DNA of 64,000 nt from contig OY987243.1 of NCBI GenBank assembly GCA_963920765.1, positions 4,588,001-4,652,000 of the forward strand, read 5' to 3'. Each line of letters starts with the position of its first letter. Within the stretch, counting starts at the first letter, position 1. The DNA is from Ulota crispa. Lineage: Eukaryota > Streptophyta > Bryopsida > Orthotrichales > Orthotrichaceae. Positions 1 to 11,491 of the stretch are shown in pieces. The notes beneath the pieces are model-generated. The model searched no databases. It was not told the DNA's origin and saw only the letters and a list, made by a program, of their open reading frames with translations. Both the position numbers and the translations under genes were made by a program.

Positions 1-831
1 TAAAAACATATAAATTACATGACTCACTGTTTGTGTTGTTTATTTGCCTTTGTAAACTTTCAATTATAGAATTATTGACTTGGAGAGGTTAGTGAGGAGC
101 AACAATAGACACTACATGCAAACAAATGATAGGGTGTCTAAAAACATTTGAGATAAAAGTTATAATTTGCTTTTTCATACTATAGGGTACAAAAATGTTA
201 GGACATGTCTTCAAACAACTATAGGGTATAGAAAAATAGGCCCAATTCAAAAAAATTAGACCTAGGATACCCTCATTTTTTTTCTTTTTTTGGCCAAAAG
301 CATTAAATGATGTTGCCTTGTGAGTGGTGTATTCAAAGTGTTCAATAATTTTATACCTTCCTAGTAAACAAGTGTCATTGACAATTATTACTGAAGATAC
401 AATAGTAGTATTGGCTACACTTTTTTGTTAATTTCTAGTTGTAAGTAGTCATTAGTAGGGGAAAAAAAGTTTGAAAGAAATTTAATGTAGGAAAAAAATT
501 GTAGTAGAATTTCTTTATATCTAAATTACCATATCATTTATTCATATCAATTTAGAATTATAAGTAATGCAAGCCCCTTCTCTAAAAACCCAAAGCAAAA
601 AACTATATAATTATAGTGGGTTTAAAATATCTAAAAAGTAATACTCCCTAAAAAAACTTGGTGTTTGCACCTATCCCCTTATATTTTTTACACACTAACC
701 CTAGAGACTATTAAAAATTGAAAACTAAATGATTTGAGAATTTGACACACAATTGCTAAGATACAAGCATGCTAGTCAATTTATATTTACTTATATGCTT
801 CTTACAACCAACCATTCTGAATGTAACATTT
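1..831. other. AT-rich stretch without recognisable gene
   Basis: I see only AT-rich sequence with poly-A/T runs and no coding frame or paired terminal repeat. It probably consists of old, eroded repeats. Confidence 0.5.
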
Positions 832-835
832 TTAA

Positions 836-1752
836 CCCCTAAAGGACCATTTGTCTGTTCCACGGACAAATGGGATTTTGGGCAGGTACCTATAGCCTCA
901 ATTTTTGTCTTGATTTTTTGAAACTTTTTTTGAAGATAGAAAAACACATTAGCTTTTGGGGAATCTAATTTTATTCCAATTGATGCCAGGGAGCAAAAGT
1001 TATGCCCAAATAAGCACAAATTTGGGAACCCCAGGCAGCAAAAAAAATTCTTATAAAAACTTGAAAAAAAAATAAGTTTTTTCTCATAGGTTATAGTTTT
1101 TTCTACATCTGAAGCTTTGGTTCATTCCATTTGGACTAGTTATGAGAAAATTATGGACAATCTTGTTTTTTGGGCAATTCAAGCATCTCCTTGAAAAAAT
1201 AACTTATAAACTTCATTTTTGAATGCAAGTATAACAATTTTTCAAAAAAAATTGTTTGAGAGTGTGAAGTTTGCTTTCTAGAACAATCTCACCATTGCAA
1301 TTATTGCATTTCAATTCCATTGCTTGGTTATTAGCAATTTAAGTTTTTGTTCAATCTCATACCTTCTTCTACCAAATGTTTTTCTAAAGAATGAAAATTT
1401 ATTACTTTTTGCTATTTTTTTTTTCCCAAGATTACCAACTCAACTTCCCACCATGCCAAAATGGAATTCCAAACTCTGTGGTGCAAAAATTTAAAGTTAA
1501 AAAAGTTCAAAGTCAAATAATCTACTTAGGCAAGGTGCAAAAAAAGCTGTTTTTACTCTTTAAACGCAAATATCTTCCAATTTGTGCGTTTAAAGTTCTT
1601 GAGTTTTTTATGACACACTCCTATACTAGTTTAGTACAAGATCCTATGGTCAAATATGTAAAAAGATTAATTTTCAAACATTTTTACTCTTTGCCATAGA
1701 AGTGACAATTTTGAGTATCTTTTGACAAAATAAAGACCATGATCTTTAGGGG
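836..1752. mobile_element. TTAA-flanked (piggyBac-like) non-autonomous element
   Basis: Direct TTAA copies stand at 832-835 and 1753-1756. The left end reads CCCCTAAAGGACCAT and the right end, reverse-complemented, CCCCTAAAGATCATGG. Length is 917 bp. No transposase frame is visible. A related internal stretch (a GGGATTTTGGGCA-type block) recurs in the elements at 11492 and 25383. TTAA duplication with CCC ends is the hallmark of piggyBac elements; the superfamily call is an inference from the ends alone. Confidence 0.6.
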
Positions 1753-1756
1753 TTAA

Positions 1757-3218
1757 ATTAACAAATCAAGGTCAAAGTACAAGTTCAAACCTTCAAATTA
1801 GTTCCTTTAAACAAATTCTAGAATTTATTATCTCAATAGCTACTACCTAGGTATTACTTGTGACGTAGTAGTGGGAAATGTTGTTTGACTTGTTTAGATA
1901 TAATTTATTAGTTTTTCTTTGGAATAAAACAAGTTATTATTTTAAAATGTTAAATCATTGTAAATTATGTGGATTTTAATTTGAGTTTAGGGTAATATTT
2001 TTATAAAATTTACAAACAAAGAATACAACAATCTTCTTGAAATCAACATTAGATAGGACAACTGGTTCTATAATTATTCTAGAGCTTTAATTTCCTCGTA
2101 AATCTACTAAATTTCATGATTTTCTCATTGCCTTTATATGTTTAGTACCAATGATTATTTGATATCACTTCATTTGTTTCTCTTTACATCAAAATGCCAT
2201 TCACTAGGAAAAATGTAGGAAAATAATGCTCTTCTGGAAGAACCTATGCCGTCTACATTTTAGAAGTGCATTTTGTAGTAATAAAAAAAATCACTAAAAA
2301 AGCAAATCCAAATGAATTCAAAATGTGCACTATCTTATATTCTTATTGCCTTTCAAAACGCTGTGGATTGACTTTACAACAAGATTATCTATAAGTACTT
2401 TTTAAATGTCTTCTATATATATAACACCTTCAATGGTAGTAAACATTAAGAATTTCCAATCAAAATCCGACGATCTGTAAATGATTGATGCTCATAGATT
2501 TAAAAATCATTTCCTTGGTTTATTATCAGAGTTTAATTATCAAAATAGAGAGCTAAGGTCACTTTTTAAGATTTCAAGGGGGTAAAAAAAATGAAAAAGG
2601 ATAAAAGTCACTAGAATAAAAAATTAAAAATATATACAAATTAAATACATTTTAGAGGAACCTCAAAAAATTCATTTCGGTTCAGTTCCAAAAAAATCTA
2701 TTGTTTTTTTCAATGTTTATGTGAAACCTGGAAGAAATTTGAACTTTAATTCAACATAAATATGGCATATTTAATTACTTCTGGACTAATCATGTAAGTG
2801 TGGATTTGCTATGTCCCTAAACAATGGATATTTTGTAATATTTTGCATAAAAAATTCTAGTTTTTTTGCATATCTTGTGGTATGGACATATCTCTCAATG
2901 TTTTATAAGTATCTCTTCACAATTGCATGTACCTTCTAAATTTTTGGAGACCAAAGCAACTTTTGGACTATTATTTGTGGACTCTAGGTGGTTTGTATTT
3001 AGTTAAATGTGGCACAAAGTCAAAACTAACAATTTTTTTGAAATTTGATGCAACGTTTTGACTTTCAGTAGCCTACAAGATTTTGTACAATCAATAATAA
3101 TATTCACAAGTTCAAAAAATGCATATATTAAAGTTGTGGTGTTGGACCATGACTTATTAGCTTATTTTGACATTTAGCAGTGACAAATTGGGCAATCAAC
3201 ATCTCAAGCCCATAGATT
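1757..3218. other. Gene-empty AT-rich stretch
   Basis: No frame, RNA gene or paired repeat could be recognised here. Confidence 0.45.
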
Positions 3219-3751
3219 ACAAGAACAACGCAGCTAAAGTGTGAGCGGGGAGTGGTGAGTGTTGAGCAATGAGTAGTGAGCAGTTGGATTTGAGTAGTGA
3301 GTGTTCACATTTTACTAAAAAATATTCATTTTTGAATAATAAAAAATTAAGTTGGCCCTTAAAATAGTAATAGAACAACCATTAAAAATGAAAAGATCAT
3401 CAAATAACTTGGAAGAAGAGAGCTGTTATAAATTCATGAATTGTCCAAATAAAAGTAGTAAAGGCAAAAATAGTAGAAATTCTAGTTTATGCTCGTGAAT
3501 GGAAATTGAAATGGATGAAAAAATAATATCATTCATCCATGATCAAAAAACATTCATCCAATCATCCATCCAATTATCATCCAATGAATGAGATTATGAT
3601 GTGAGTTTTGGATGCCTAATGAATAGGCATGCATGAACAAGACATTAAAAAAAAACCTCAAATTTCAAGGAAGCTCTTAGCTATGATATACTAACATTTA
3701 CAAGTTCACTTGCACACTACAAACCCCTCTTTGGACCAAATAGGGGGGGGG

Positions 3752-4017
3752 CCTAGGACCCTCCTTGGAACCAAGGAGGTCATCTTGGCCCCATTACAGG
3801 TTTTGCAAAGTGCTCCTCCAAATCCAAGGAGCCCTCCTACAATTTATTTTTTTGAAGTTTTTATTTTTTTTTCAATTTTTTTTCAAATTTTGGTATTGTG
3901 TTTTTTGTTTTTGCAAGTTATGTCTTCTTGTCTTAGGACCCTCCTTGGAACTGAGGAAGTCATTTTGGGTCCATTATGGGTTTTGCAAAGATCTCCTTGG
4001 AATATGAGGAGCCCTTT

Positions 4018-4056
<39 letters not shown>

Positions 4057-4180
4057 TCTCAAATTTTTTTTGTTCTCTTTTGTTTTTGCAAGTTACCTCT
4101 TCTTGTCTTAGGACTCTCCCCATAACCTGGGAGGCACTATTTGTACTCCTAGTGTGTCTTGTAAAAGAGACACATAATTT
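3752..4180 (+). repeat. Tandem repeat, about 175-180 bp x 3
   Basis: Units begin near 3752, 3932 and 4107 with CCTAGGACCCTCC-like sequence, continue through CATTATGGGTTTTGC and end in a T-rich tract with a GCAAGTTA motif. The last unit is partial. An (AT)n run lies at about 4024-4052 in the second unit. Frames crossing this block are by-products of the repeat. Confidence 0.8.
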
Positions 4181-4389
4181 GTTAAAATTGCACAATATAA
4201 GAAACCTCAACAAAATTTAAGGTTTAAATAAAAAACTTAGTTGCTTTTGCTAAAATCAATTCAATTTACCTTTCATAGAGAAAATTGCCAAAATTACCAT
4301 TTTGCTACTAAGTTAATTTGAAATTTAAGTTGAGCTAAGCAATTCAAATCTAATGAACACAAATTTGCCTTAAATGATTTGTTGTGTTT

Positions 4390-4930
4390 ATGCTACTTTA
4401 TTTGGAATTTGAAAAGGTAGGCCTTGCACATATCAAAAAATGAAAATCTTATTTGAAAATACTTGACAATATTACAAGTTGCTATGTGAGCTTGAGCTAC
4501 CTTATTTGGAAGTTGGGATGGTAGAACATGCACAATTAAAGAAATGTAAATCTTATTTTAAAATATTTGACAATGCCCTTTGCAATATTAAAAGTTGCAA
4601 TGTGGGCTTGAGTTGTCCTATTTGGAACTTGGAAAGGTTGAACATGCACTATTGAATAAATGTAAACCTTATTTTAAAGCATTTGACAATGCCCTTTGTA
4701 ATACTACAAATTGCAATATGGGCTTGAATTGTTTTATTTAAGATCTAGGAATGTAAAAAATGCACATGTAAAAATATGTAAATTCAATATTAAAACATTT
4801 GATACAATTTCTTATAATATTATAAATTGCAACGTGGATTTGTGCTGCCCTATTTGGAACATGAGAAGGTGGAACATTCTTGTATTTGATTTATTTTCTT
4901 TGAAAAAGTGGAGATCTATGAAATTTTGTA
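4390..4930 (+). repeat. Tandem repeat, about 103-117 bp x 4-5
   Basis: Recurring CCTATTTGGAACTTG, AACATGCAC and TTTGACAATGCCC motifs occur near 4398, 4501, 4618, 4733 and 4848. The copies are diverged, so this is an old array. It is internal to the Mutator-like element. Confidence 0.75.
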
Positions 4931-5624
4931 TTCTCTAGTTTTTGAGTACTCTACCTTGATTATTTACTATAGTGTATCATTCTAAATGTATTAGCATCAT
5001 ATTTGTTGTCCTCCTTTCATCTACATTCATTCATTTCAATTTTCATTCATCAATAAAAATTTCATTCATTCAATATGATTCTTCATTTGTTCTTTTCAAT
5101 GGATGATTTTCATATAACATCAAAAAAAAATTCATGTAATGATCATTTTTGCATATTTACAATTGTATGAAGTTCATTAAATTATCACTATCAACTTTCA
5201 AATTCTCAAGAATTTTTGCTCACCGCTCACCACTCCTTGCTTACACTTTAGCACCCCTGCTACAAGAAAAATTGTGTTCACAACAACTAAACAATAACTA
5301 AGCAACAATTGAAACTAGTGATTTTAATTGATATTCATTCACGGTGAACATAATTTATTTACTAGTGCCCAATACATATACTGATGTCATAAATTAGATT
5401 AGTCCCACTTGCATTTAAAGGTTGAGTTATGCTTCATTTATTATCTAGCTTCTAAGTTCAAGTAATTTATGTAGTAGCATAATTATGATTATGTAATTGC
5501 ATCTCATTTCCAACATTAGCTTGTAAGGCAAAGCTTAGGTAATGATTCTTTGCATGGTCATCAGTTGTTTTTTTTTTTTTTTTTCCAAATCAAACAAAAT
5601 TATTGCAAAGACTTACATCTTTAA

Positions 5625-5995
5625 CCCTTAAGCGCCGAGCAAATAGCTGCGACCTGCCCAACTATAGCTTGTACAATGTTTTCTATAGTGATCCTCCCAA
5701 TATCCACTAGTAATATATTTACTAAAAGTTGCAAAAGTCAACTATACATGGTGCTTTCATGAAAATTGCAAAAAGGGCAACTTGAGACCTAACACCTTGT
5801 CTTTGTATCTTCTCACAACTTGGGTTCTTTAAAGATATGAGTGCATGTAATGAGGTAATTTTTTACCTTCCATGATGGACCACATGTTTATGATCACTTT
5901 TGCAAAAAAATCAAATCAAAAATGATTTTTATCTGTCACACAAATCATTTTTTCAGAGCAGGAGGACATTTTTCATCCTCTTTGGCATTTAAGGG
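5625..5995. mobile_element. TTAA-flanked (piggyBac-like) element, 371 bp
   Basis: TTAA occurs at 5621-5624 and 5996-5999. The left end is CCCTTAAGCGCCGAG and the right end reverse-complemented is CCCTTAAATGCCAAAG. The interior is alignable by eye with the element at 14392-14770, which defines a subfamily of about 375 bp. Confidence 0.65.
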
Positions 5996-6609
5996 TTAAT
6001 TCATTTGTACAACCGTTCACTACCGTTCATCTATATATTTGTATTTATTTTGTTACAAAAAATTATGAACATACACAAATTCAAGGCAGAATTATATTTA
6101 CACAACTTAAAGAAATGCCAATACCTATAACAAAGTAAATGCACTTATTCTTGAATTATCCTTAGTAGCTTAATTAGCTTTCTCGTACAATAAAAACTCA
6201 TTCAATACTAAATAATCCCTTTGTTTTCTCAAATAAGCTCTTTCACTCATCTTGCCTCGAAGATTTTGAGTGCATTGTAGTTCTATTGTAGTAATTAACT
6301 AATTACGACATCAATCTTCAGCCATTGTCTCTGTATAAAAATTTACTAAATGTCAAAGTTTCTACATCGCAATACTTTACCACTCCAAATTTTGGGTTTA
6401 GGCCCTTTCCCATGAAATATGCAGAAAAAAAAATATTAAAAACCACCTCTAATCGTTTTTTTTTAATGTTTCTTTATTCTTCTGAAGACTTGTCTCAAAT
6501 CCAAGTCTTAAACTTACTTCAACAAGCCACCTTCTTAGTTCTTACTGTTCTTAGAGCACCTGGAATATTAGCAACTACAGTACTGTGAGAGTACTGTGAG
6601 AGTACTGTA

Positions 6610-7657
6610 CACTATAGTGGCCTACCAAAAAGACTGTCGCATTTGTTTTTTTAAGGGAAAATATCGAAAATGACCTTCACAATTGGTCATATTTTGAAAG
6701 TAACCTTGACATTCTCAAAATATTGAATATAGGCCTCAGCAATCATTTCAAGAAATGGTAATTTACTAGAAACAAGTTTTGGGAAATAATAGCATATTTG
6801 AGGGCATTCGCAATCTGCTTGGCATAGAAGTCTGGTATATCAATCCTAATCTATTAATATAATATAGTTAACCACACAAAAATTATATGATTTGAAGTGC
6901 ACAAAAAACCTCATTCTAAAAATGTAATAAACTTTTGGTTTGACCATTGCGTGGTTTAGATATATCACATCAAATGTTAGCTAACTTTCAAAAAACTTAT
7001 AGGCCTCTCCAAATCAAGCCTAAATAAGGAAATTTTAGTAAAGTGGACCACAGTTGTACCAACCCTTTTACTAAAATTTCTTTATTTAGGCTTGATTAGG
7101 AGAGGCCTATAAGTTTTTTGAAAGTTAGCTAACATTTGATGTGACATATCTAAACCACGCAATGGTCAAACCAAAAGTTTATTACATTTTTAGAATGAGG
7201 GTTTTTGTGCACTTCAAATCATATAATTTTTGTGTGATTAACTATATTCTATTAATAGATTAGGATTGATATACCGGACTTCTATGCCAGGCGGATTGCG
7301 GATGCCCTCAAATATGCTATTATTTCCCAAAACTTGTTTCTAGTAAACTACCGTTTCTTGAAATGATTGCTGAGGTCTATATTCAATATTTCAAGAATGT
7401 CAAGGTTACTTTCAAAATATGACCAATTGTGAAGGTCATTTTTGATATTTTCTCTTTTTTTAATCACCCTCCTTTGGTAACATATAGTAGCTGAAGGGTT
7501 AAAAAGACATGCACCCAATTATCACTATGGTCACAATACTTCCAAATAAGCAACTTGTTAAAGTAAAAAAAGCAACGTGTTGTTTATTTTTTTGCCAAAG
7601 ATGACATTGAAAAAGGTGAAAAAAACACAAAGGCAACAATCTTTTTGGTACGGCATT
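6610..7657. mobile_element. TA-flanked (Tc1/mariner-like) MITE, first of an abutting pair, with nested foldback
   Basis: TA stands at 6608-6609 and 7658-7659. The ends read CACTATAGTGGCCTACC and, reverse-complemented from the right, CAATGCCGTACCAAAAAG. Removing the nested 800 bp element (6655-7454) leaves about 240 bp, matching the solitary copy of this family at 54069-54306 (238 bp). Placement in Tc1/mariner rests only on the TA flanks and CAGTGCC-like ends. Confidence 0.55.
6655..7454. mobile_element. Foldback element nested in the TA-flanked MITE
   Basis: Two arms of about 390 bp are near-perfect reverse complements around a short centre near 7046-7060. The ends are GGGAAAATATCGAAA and its inverse. 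Within the arms, a second pair of ends (GGGCATTCGCAATC at about 6800 and its inverse near 7312) marks an inner foldback whose core recurs at 59206-59710. This suggests one foldback inserted into another. Confidence 0.7.
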
Positions 7658-7659
7658 GT

Positions 7660-8135
7660 ACTATACGGTGCCCTACCAAAAAGATTGTTGCCTTTGTGTT
7701 TTTTTCACCTTTTTCAATGTCATCTTTGGCAAAAAAATAAACAACACGTTGCTTTTTTTACTTTAACAAGTTGCTTATTGGGAAGTATTGTGACCATAGT
7801 GATAATTGGGTGCATGTATTTTTAACCCTTAACCCTTAAAGGATAGAGCTACTATAATACATACAATGTAAGTTGCTGTATAATTGGCATTTGCTACCAA
7901 CACAGTTTTCATTTGGGATCTTGACTACCTCACTAGAACAACTTTGAGCTATATTCTAACTTCTTTGTTGATCTTGAATGTAATAAAGGTGTGGATGCAC
8001 TCCTAATACAAGAAAATTACCTCGTATTGTATTGGGTGCAAAGGGTTGCTTTGTCCTTTAGGAGTTAAGCTACTATATGTTATCAAAGGAGGGTGATTAA
8101 ATAAAAAAGGCAACAATCTTTTTGATATGCCATTG
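7660..8135. mobile_element. TA-flanked MITE, inverted copy abutting the previous one
   Basis: It starts at CTATACGGTGCCCTACC directly after the TA at 7658-7659 and is an inverted copy of the element at 6610-7657. It ends before a TG (8136-8137), probably a decayed TA. Removing the TTAA element at 7833-8064 and one TTAA leaves about 240 bp. Together the two copies form a long hairpin centred near 7660. Confidence 0.55.
7833..8064. mobile_element. TTAA-flanked (piggyBac-like) MITE, 232 bp
   Basis: TTAA flanks lie at 7829-7832 and 8065-8068. The ends are CCCTTAAAGGATAG and, inverted, CTCCTAAAGGACAAAG. It sits in one arm of an inverted pair. The other arm (near 7485-7505) preserves the uninterrupted sequence, so the insertion and its TTAA duplication can be read directly. 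Confidence 0.7.
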
Positions 8136-8137
8136 TG

Positions 8138-8381
8138 CAATGGGGGGACAAAAAGATTGAGAAATGGGGAGTTGGGTAACAATCTTTGAATTGGCTAAAT
8201 TTGTAGATTTTCTACCAAATTTTTTATGCAGCCAAAAAACTTTTGACCTTAGAAATGTGAAGTTTGAAGTTTTAACTTTTTAGCAATGTTTTTACCCATT
8301 TGAACTAAAAGTGAAAATCATATTGGGATCACTAAATTTGGGCAATGGGTAAGATTTCCCAATATTTTTGTCCCCCCATTG
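8138..8381. mobile_element. TA-flanked MITE with CAATGGGGGGACAAA ends
   Basis: Terminal inverted repeats read CAATGGGGGGACAAAAAG and CAATGGGGGGACAAAAAT. The right flank is TA (8382-8383); the left flank TG is shared with the preceding element. Length is 244 bp with no coding frame. Such ends with TA flanks are typical of Tc1/mariner-type MITEs. Confidence 0.6.
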
Positions 8382-9247
8382 TACTTAGAAGGTCACTATT
8401 ACAGTAAAAACTAAGTTAACTTACCTCAACTTCTTTTACATTCACAATTGTAGAGCTCATGACCAAGGGAAAAATTCTATTATCCTTGTGAAAAAATCTG
8501 AGGAACTCTAGAATAGGGGTAATTCCCTTTGAAAGTCCTTTGGTTCCTTTAACCCCTAAAGGCCCAAGCCCTTTTCTTCTGTGAAAGTCACTCAAAACTG
8601 CCACTTTTGAGGGAATGAGTAGAAATGGGGAAAATTTGTTTTTTATGGAAATCCAACCCTAGGATCTTGCCCTAGATTATGGGAGGTAAATGTTTGAAAA
8701 ACTAGCTCATTCTAGATGTAGAGGAGTGAGATATTGACATCTAAAATGAAAAAAAAAGTTCTTTTCCGTGTTGCCCAAAAATTTCAGAAGTCTTTGACAC
8801 CTATATCAGAAAAAATGCTCTACGCAAAGTTGAGGTTTTTTCCCATGCAAAAGATCAAGTTAGGTAAGTGTAGGAGAATTCTCAAATGAATTGGAGGTGT
8901 GAATTGTACTTTGTAGAATCTTGCAATGCCATAAGGTCATGAAATTTGCATATACACTAGGCAAAATTAGAGGATATATGTAAAATTCAGAAATTTGAAT
9001 TATTGTGATCCAAATGGCAAAAACCAAGGACTCTTAGTCTATTACAACTTTGAAAAAAAAAAGTATAAAAAAATACACAAATTGCTCAAAAAAGTAAAGC
9101 ACTAAATTTTACAAGGGGCAAAAGGAATGGAGGTTTGGGAGTCCCATACATACCCGCAAACTAAAACTTCTCATAACTTTCATCTTATTGATTAGAATTG
9201 AATGATTCAAAGCTCCAAACCTATACTTTTGTATTTATATATATATA

Positions 9248-9673
9248 GGGAATTGCTAAAGCCACACCCAAAATTGTTAACGCCACACCCAAAATTGTTA
9301 ACGCCACACCCCTATAAGCATGTAATTTGAGAATATGTGCTATTTTATTTTATTCAAGTAATCCATCATTCTCTCAATCATTGTATTACCACCTCCTTGA
9401 AAGAAAGATGAGCAAACACAAAAAAAATTGAACTTTTATTGCATCAATGCTATTTGTTTGATGTGTTTTAGCATTAAATAATTTAAAAGTCCAATATCTT
9501 TAATTTCAAATTCAAGCACCTCCACTCTTTTTGAATATAGTCTTAGAATGATAAAGATGGAGTAATTTTTTGATCCAAATCAAAAAAATCATCATTAGAT
9601 TCTCACATTCCATGCTCAAAGCCCACTTTGGGGTGTGGCATTAGCAATTTTGGGTGTGGCTTTAGCAATTCCC
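9248..9673. mobile_element. hAT-like MITE, subfamily A
   Basis: The ends read GGGAATTGCTAAAGCC and the inverse. The left terminal region carries three tandem copies of a GCCACACCC motif spaced by AAAATTGTTAA. The flanks are TATATATA, consistent with an 8-bp duplication but uninformative in a TA tract. Length is 426 bp; no frame. Confidence 0.6.
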
Positions 9674-9711
<38 letters not shown>

Positions 9712-10120
9712 GGGAATTACTACAACAACACCCTAAATTGTTAACTAGACACCCCCCTGAGCATGAAAATGTGATTTTTAATGCTGGTTTTGTTGACTTT
9801 TTAATTTGGATCAAAAGATTTGTTTCACCTTTATCATTCTGAGGCTATACTAAAAACAAAAAAAAATGTGCTTCAATTTCAAACTAAAAATATAGGACAT
9901 TTGAATTACTCAAAGCAAAAATATATCAAAAAATAATATTGTTGCAATAATATTTCAATATTTTTTTATATTTGTCATGTTTTCTTTCAAGGAGGTGATA
10001 ATGTCATGATTGAATGAATGATGGACCACTTAATAAATCAGAAATAGCTCTAAATGATCAAACTTCATGCTCAAAGGGGGTGTCCCGTTAGCAATTTAGG
10101 GTGTTGCTATAATAATTCCC
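9712..10120. mobile_element. hAT-like MITE, subfamily B
   Basis: It has GGGAATTACTACAAC ends and an inverted right end. The terminal motif is ACACCCTAAATTG, then a CACCCCC block. It is closely alike to 10226-10630 and 11792-12207 over its full length (409 bp) and was inserted into TA repeats. Confidence 0.6.
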
Positions 10121-10126
10121 TATATA

Positions 10127-10207
<81 letters not shown>

Positions 10208-10225
10208 TATATATTTATATATATA
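10121..10225. repeat. (TA)n microsatellite
   Basis: About 100 bp of almost pure TA separates two hAT-like MITEs. Frames translating to Tyr-Ile repeats across it are artefacts. Shorter TA runs lie at 9674-9711, 12030-12052 and 12208-12232. Confidence 0.9.
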
Positions 10226-10630
10226 GGGAATCACTACAGCAGCACCCTAAATTGCTAACAGGACACCCCCTCTGAGCATGAAAATGTGATTTTTAGTGCT
10301 GATTTTGCTGATTTTTTTATTTGGATCCAAAGATTTGTTTCACCTTTATCATTCTAAGGCTATACTAAGAAAAGAACAAGTGTGCTTAAATTTCAAACTA
10401 AAAATATAGGACTTTTGTTACTTAAAACAATAATATATCAAAATTAATATTGGTGCAATAATATTTCAAAAAAAACTGTATTTGTCATGTTTTCTTTCAA
10501 GGAGGTGATAATGTTGTGATTGAATGAATGATGGACCACTTAATAAATAAAGAGTGGCACTAAATTATCAAATTTCATGCTTAGAGGGGGTGTCCCATTA
10601 GCAATTTAGGGTGTCGCTACAGTAATTCCC
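10226..10630. mobile_element. hAT-like MITE, subfamily B
   Basis: The ends are GGGAATCACTACAGC and the inverse, length 405 bp. The internal sequence is shared with 9712-10120. It is flanked by TA repeats. Confidence 0.6.
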
Positions 10631-10900
10631 TATATATACGTATATCTTATTTCTATAATAGTTTTATTTCTAATAGTTGGGTGTCTGTGCTTCAAAAAGA
10701 TTAAATGGTGGTTATGGTTGGTTATTTCTATTAGTTGGGTAGTTGGGTAGTTGGGTGTCTATGCTCCAAGAAGATTAAATGGCGGTTATGGTCAACCTTG
10801 GGGATGGGTTATACTAGTAAGGGGTGGCCGCAGAAGGAGGCAAATTGCTTAAACTTTCTTGCATGAGAGCCTTATGTTGTAACGGCAAGTGCACAAGTTC
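10631..10900. repeat. Short direct repeat around TTAGTTGGGT
   Basis: Two imperfect copies of a roughly 75-bp unit begin with TTAGTTGGGTGTCTGTGCT-like sequence near 10672 and 10730, with a small GTTGGGTA tandem between them. No gene is visible. Confidence 0.4.
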
Positions 10901-11491
10901 ACTAATATATATAAAAATCTAAAGAACAAATTTCAAACTTTTATTTTGAAAAATGCATTTTTATTGAGCTCCCTAGTTCTCTCCCATTTTTCACTTACTC
11001 AAGCATAACTTCTTCAATAAATAACGGAATGAAGAAAAAATTAGACGCTTATGCGGATCTTTGAATTCCCCACCTTCTATAAATGTTTCAAAAAATCACA
11101 CAAAGTAGTTTAGCTGTAAGTACATGGCCAAAAGCCCAAAACCTCACTTGGCTTGCAAAAGACCACTTGGGCCTTTAGTGGTTAAAATCCCCTCATGATT
11201 CAATATTTCTACATATGTTTTCAAAATCTTCTGGACTTGAATTTGAAATTGTAAGTTTCCCCATTACGTTGGCAAATCTTACACAATATATTAGGGGGTT
11301 CCAAATTTGCCGTTCACCACCAATTTTGTTCAAGTAAATGAAATTGGTGAATAACCAGGCCAAGTCACTTTGTGAACAAGCCATGACAACCTCCCAAGGT
11401 TGTGACAACATATTCATTGGTGAACAAAAACTTGTTCACGACCATCTGTTCATTGCTTTTTGAGATATTTGAAACCCCCTACTAGTTTTAA

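Larger units (their letters stand above)
3228..5261. mobile_element. Mutator-like non-autonomous element, 2.0 kb
   Basis: The ends are inverted and share GCTAAAGTGTGAGC-type sequence followed by GAGTGGTGAG. Flanks are ACAAGAACA (3219-3227) and ACAAGAAAA (5262-5270), a 9-bp duplication with one mismatch, as expected for Mutator-like elements. The interior is two sets of tandem repeats (3752-4180 and about 4390-4930) and holds no transposase frame. GTGAGC-rich ends recur at 32205/39997 and 54787/55020. Confidence 0.55.
8553..11181. mobile_element. TTAA-flanked (piggyBac-like) element, interrupted by three hAT-like MITEs
   Basis: TTAA stands at 8549-8552 and 11182-11185. The terminal repeats are CCCCTAAAGGCCCAAG and CCACTAAAGGCCCAAG. 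The left part (about 8553-9235) is repeated in inverted orientation at about 12225-12908, and the right part matches, inverted, 11492-11770. It is therefore an inverted copy of the element at 11492-12908. Its centre was a TA-rich tract that has taken up three MITEs. Confidence 0.6.

Noticed and set aside
10054-10275. Open frame with long Tyr-Ile repeats
   Set aside because: It is produced by the (TA)n microsatellite between two MITEs.
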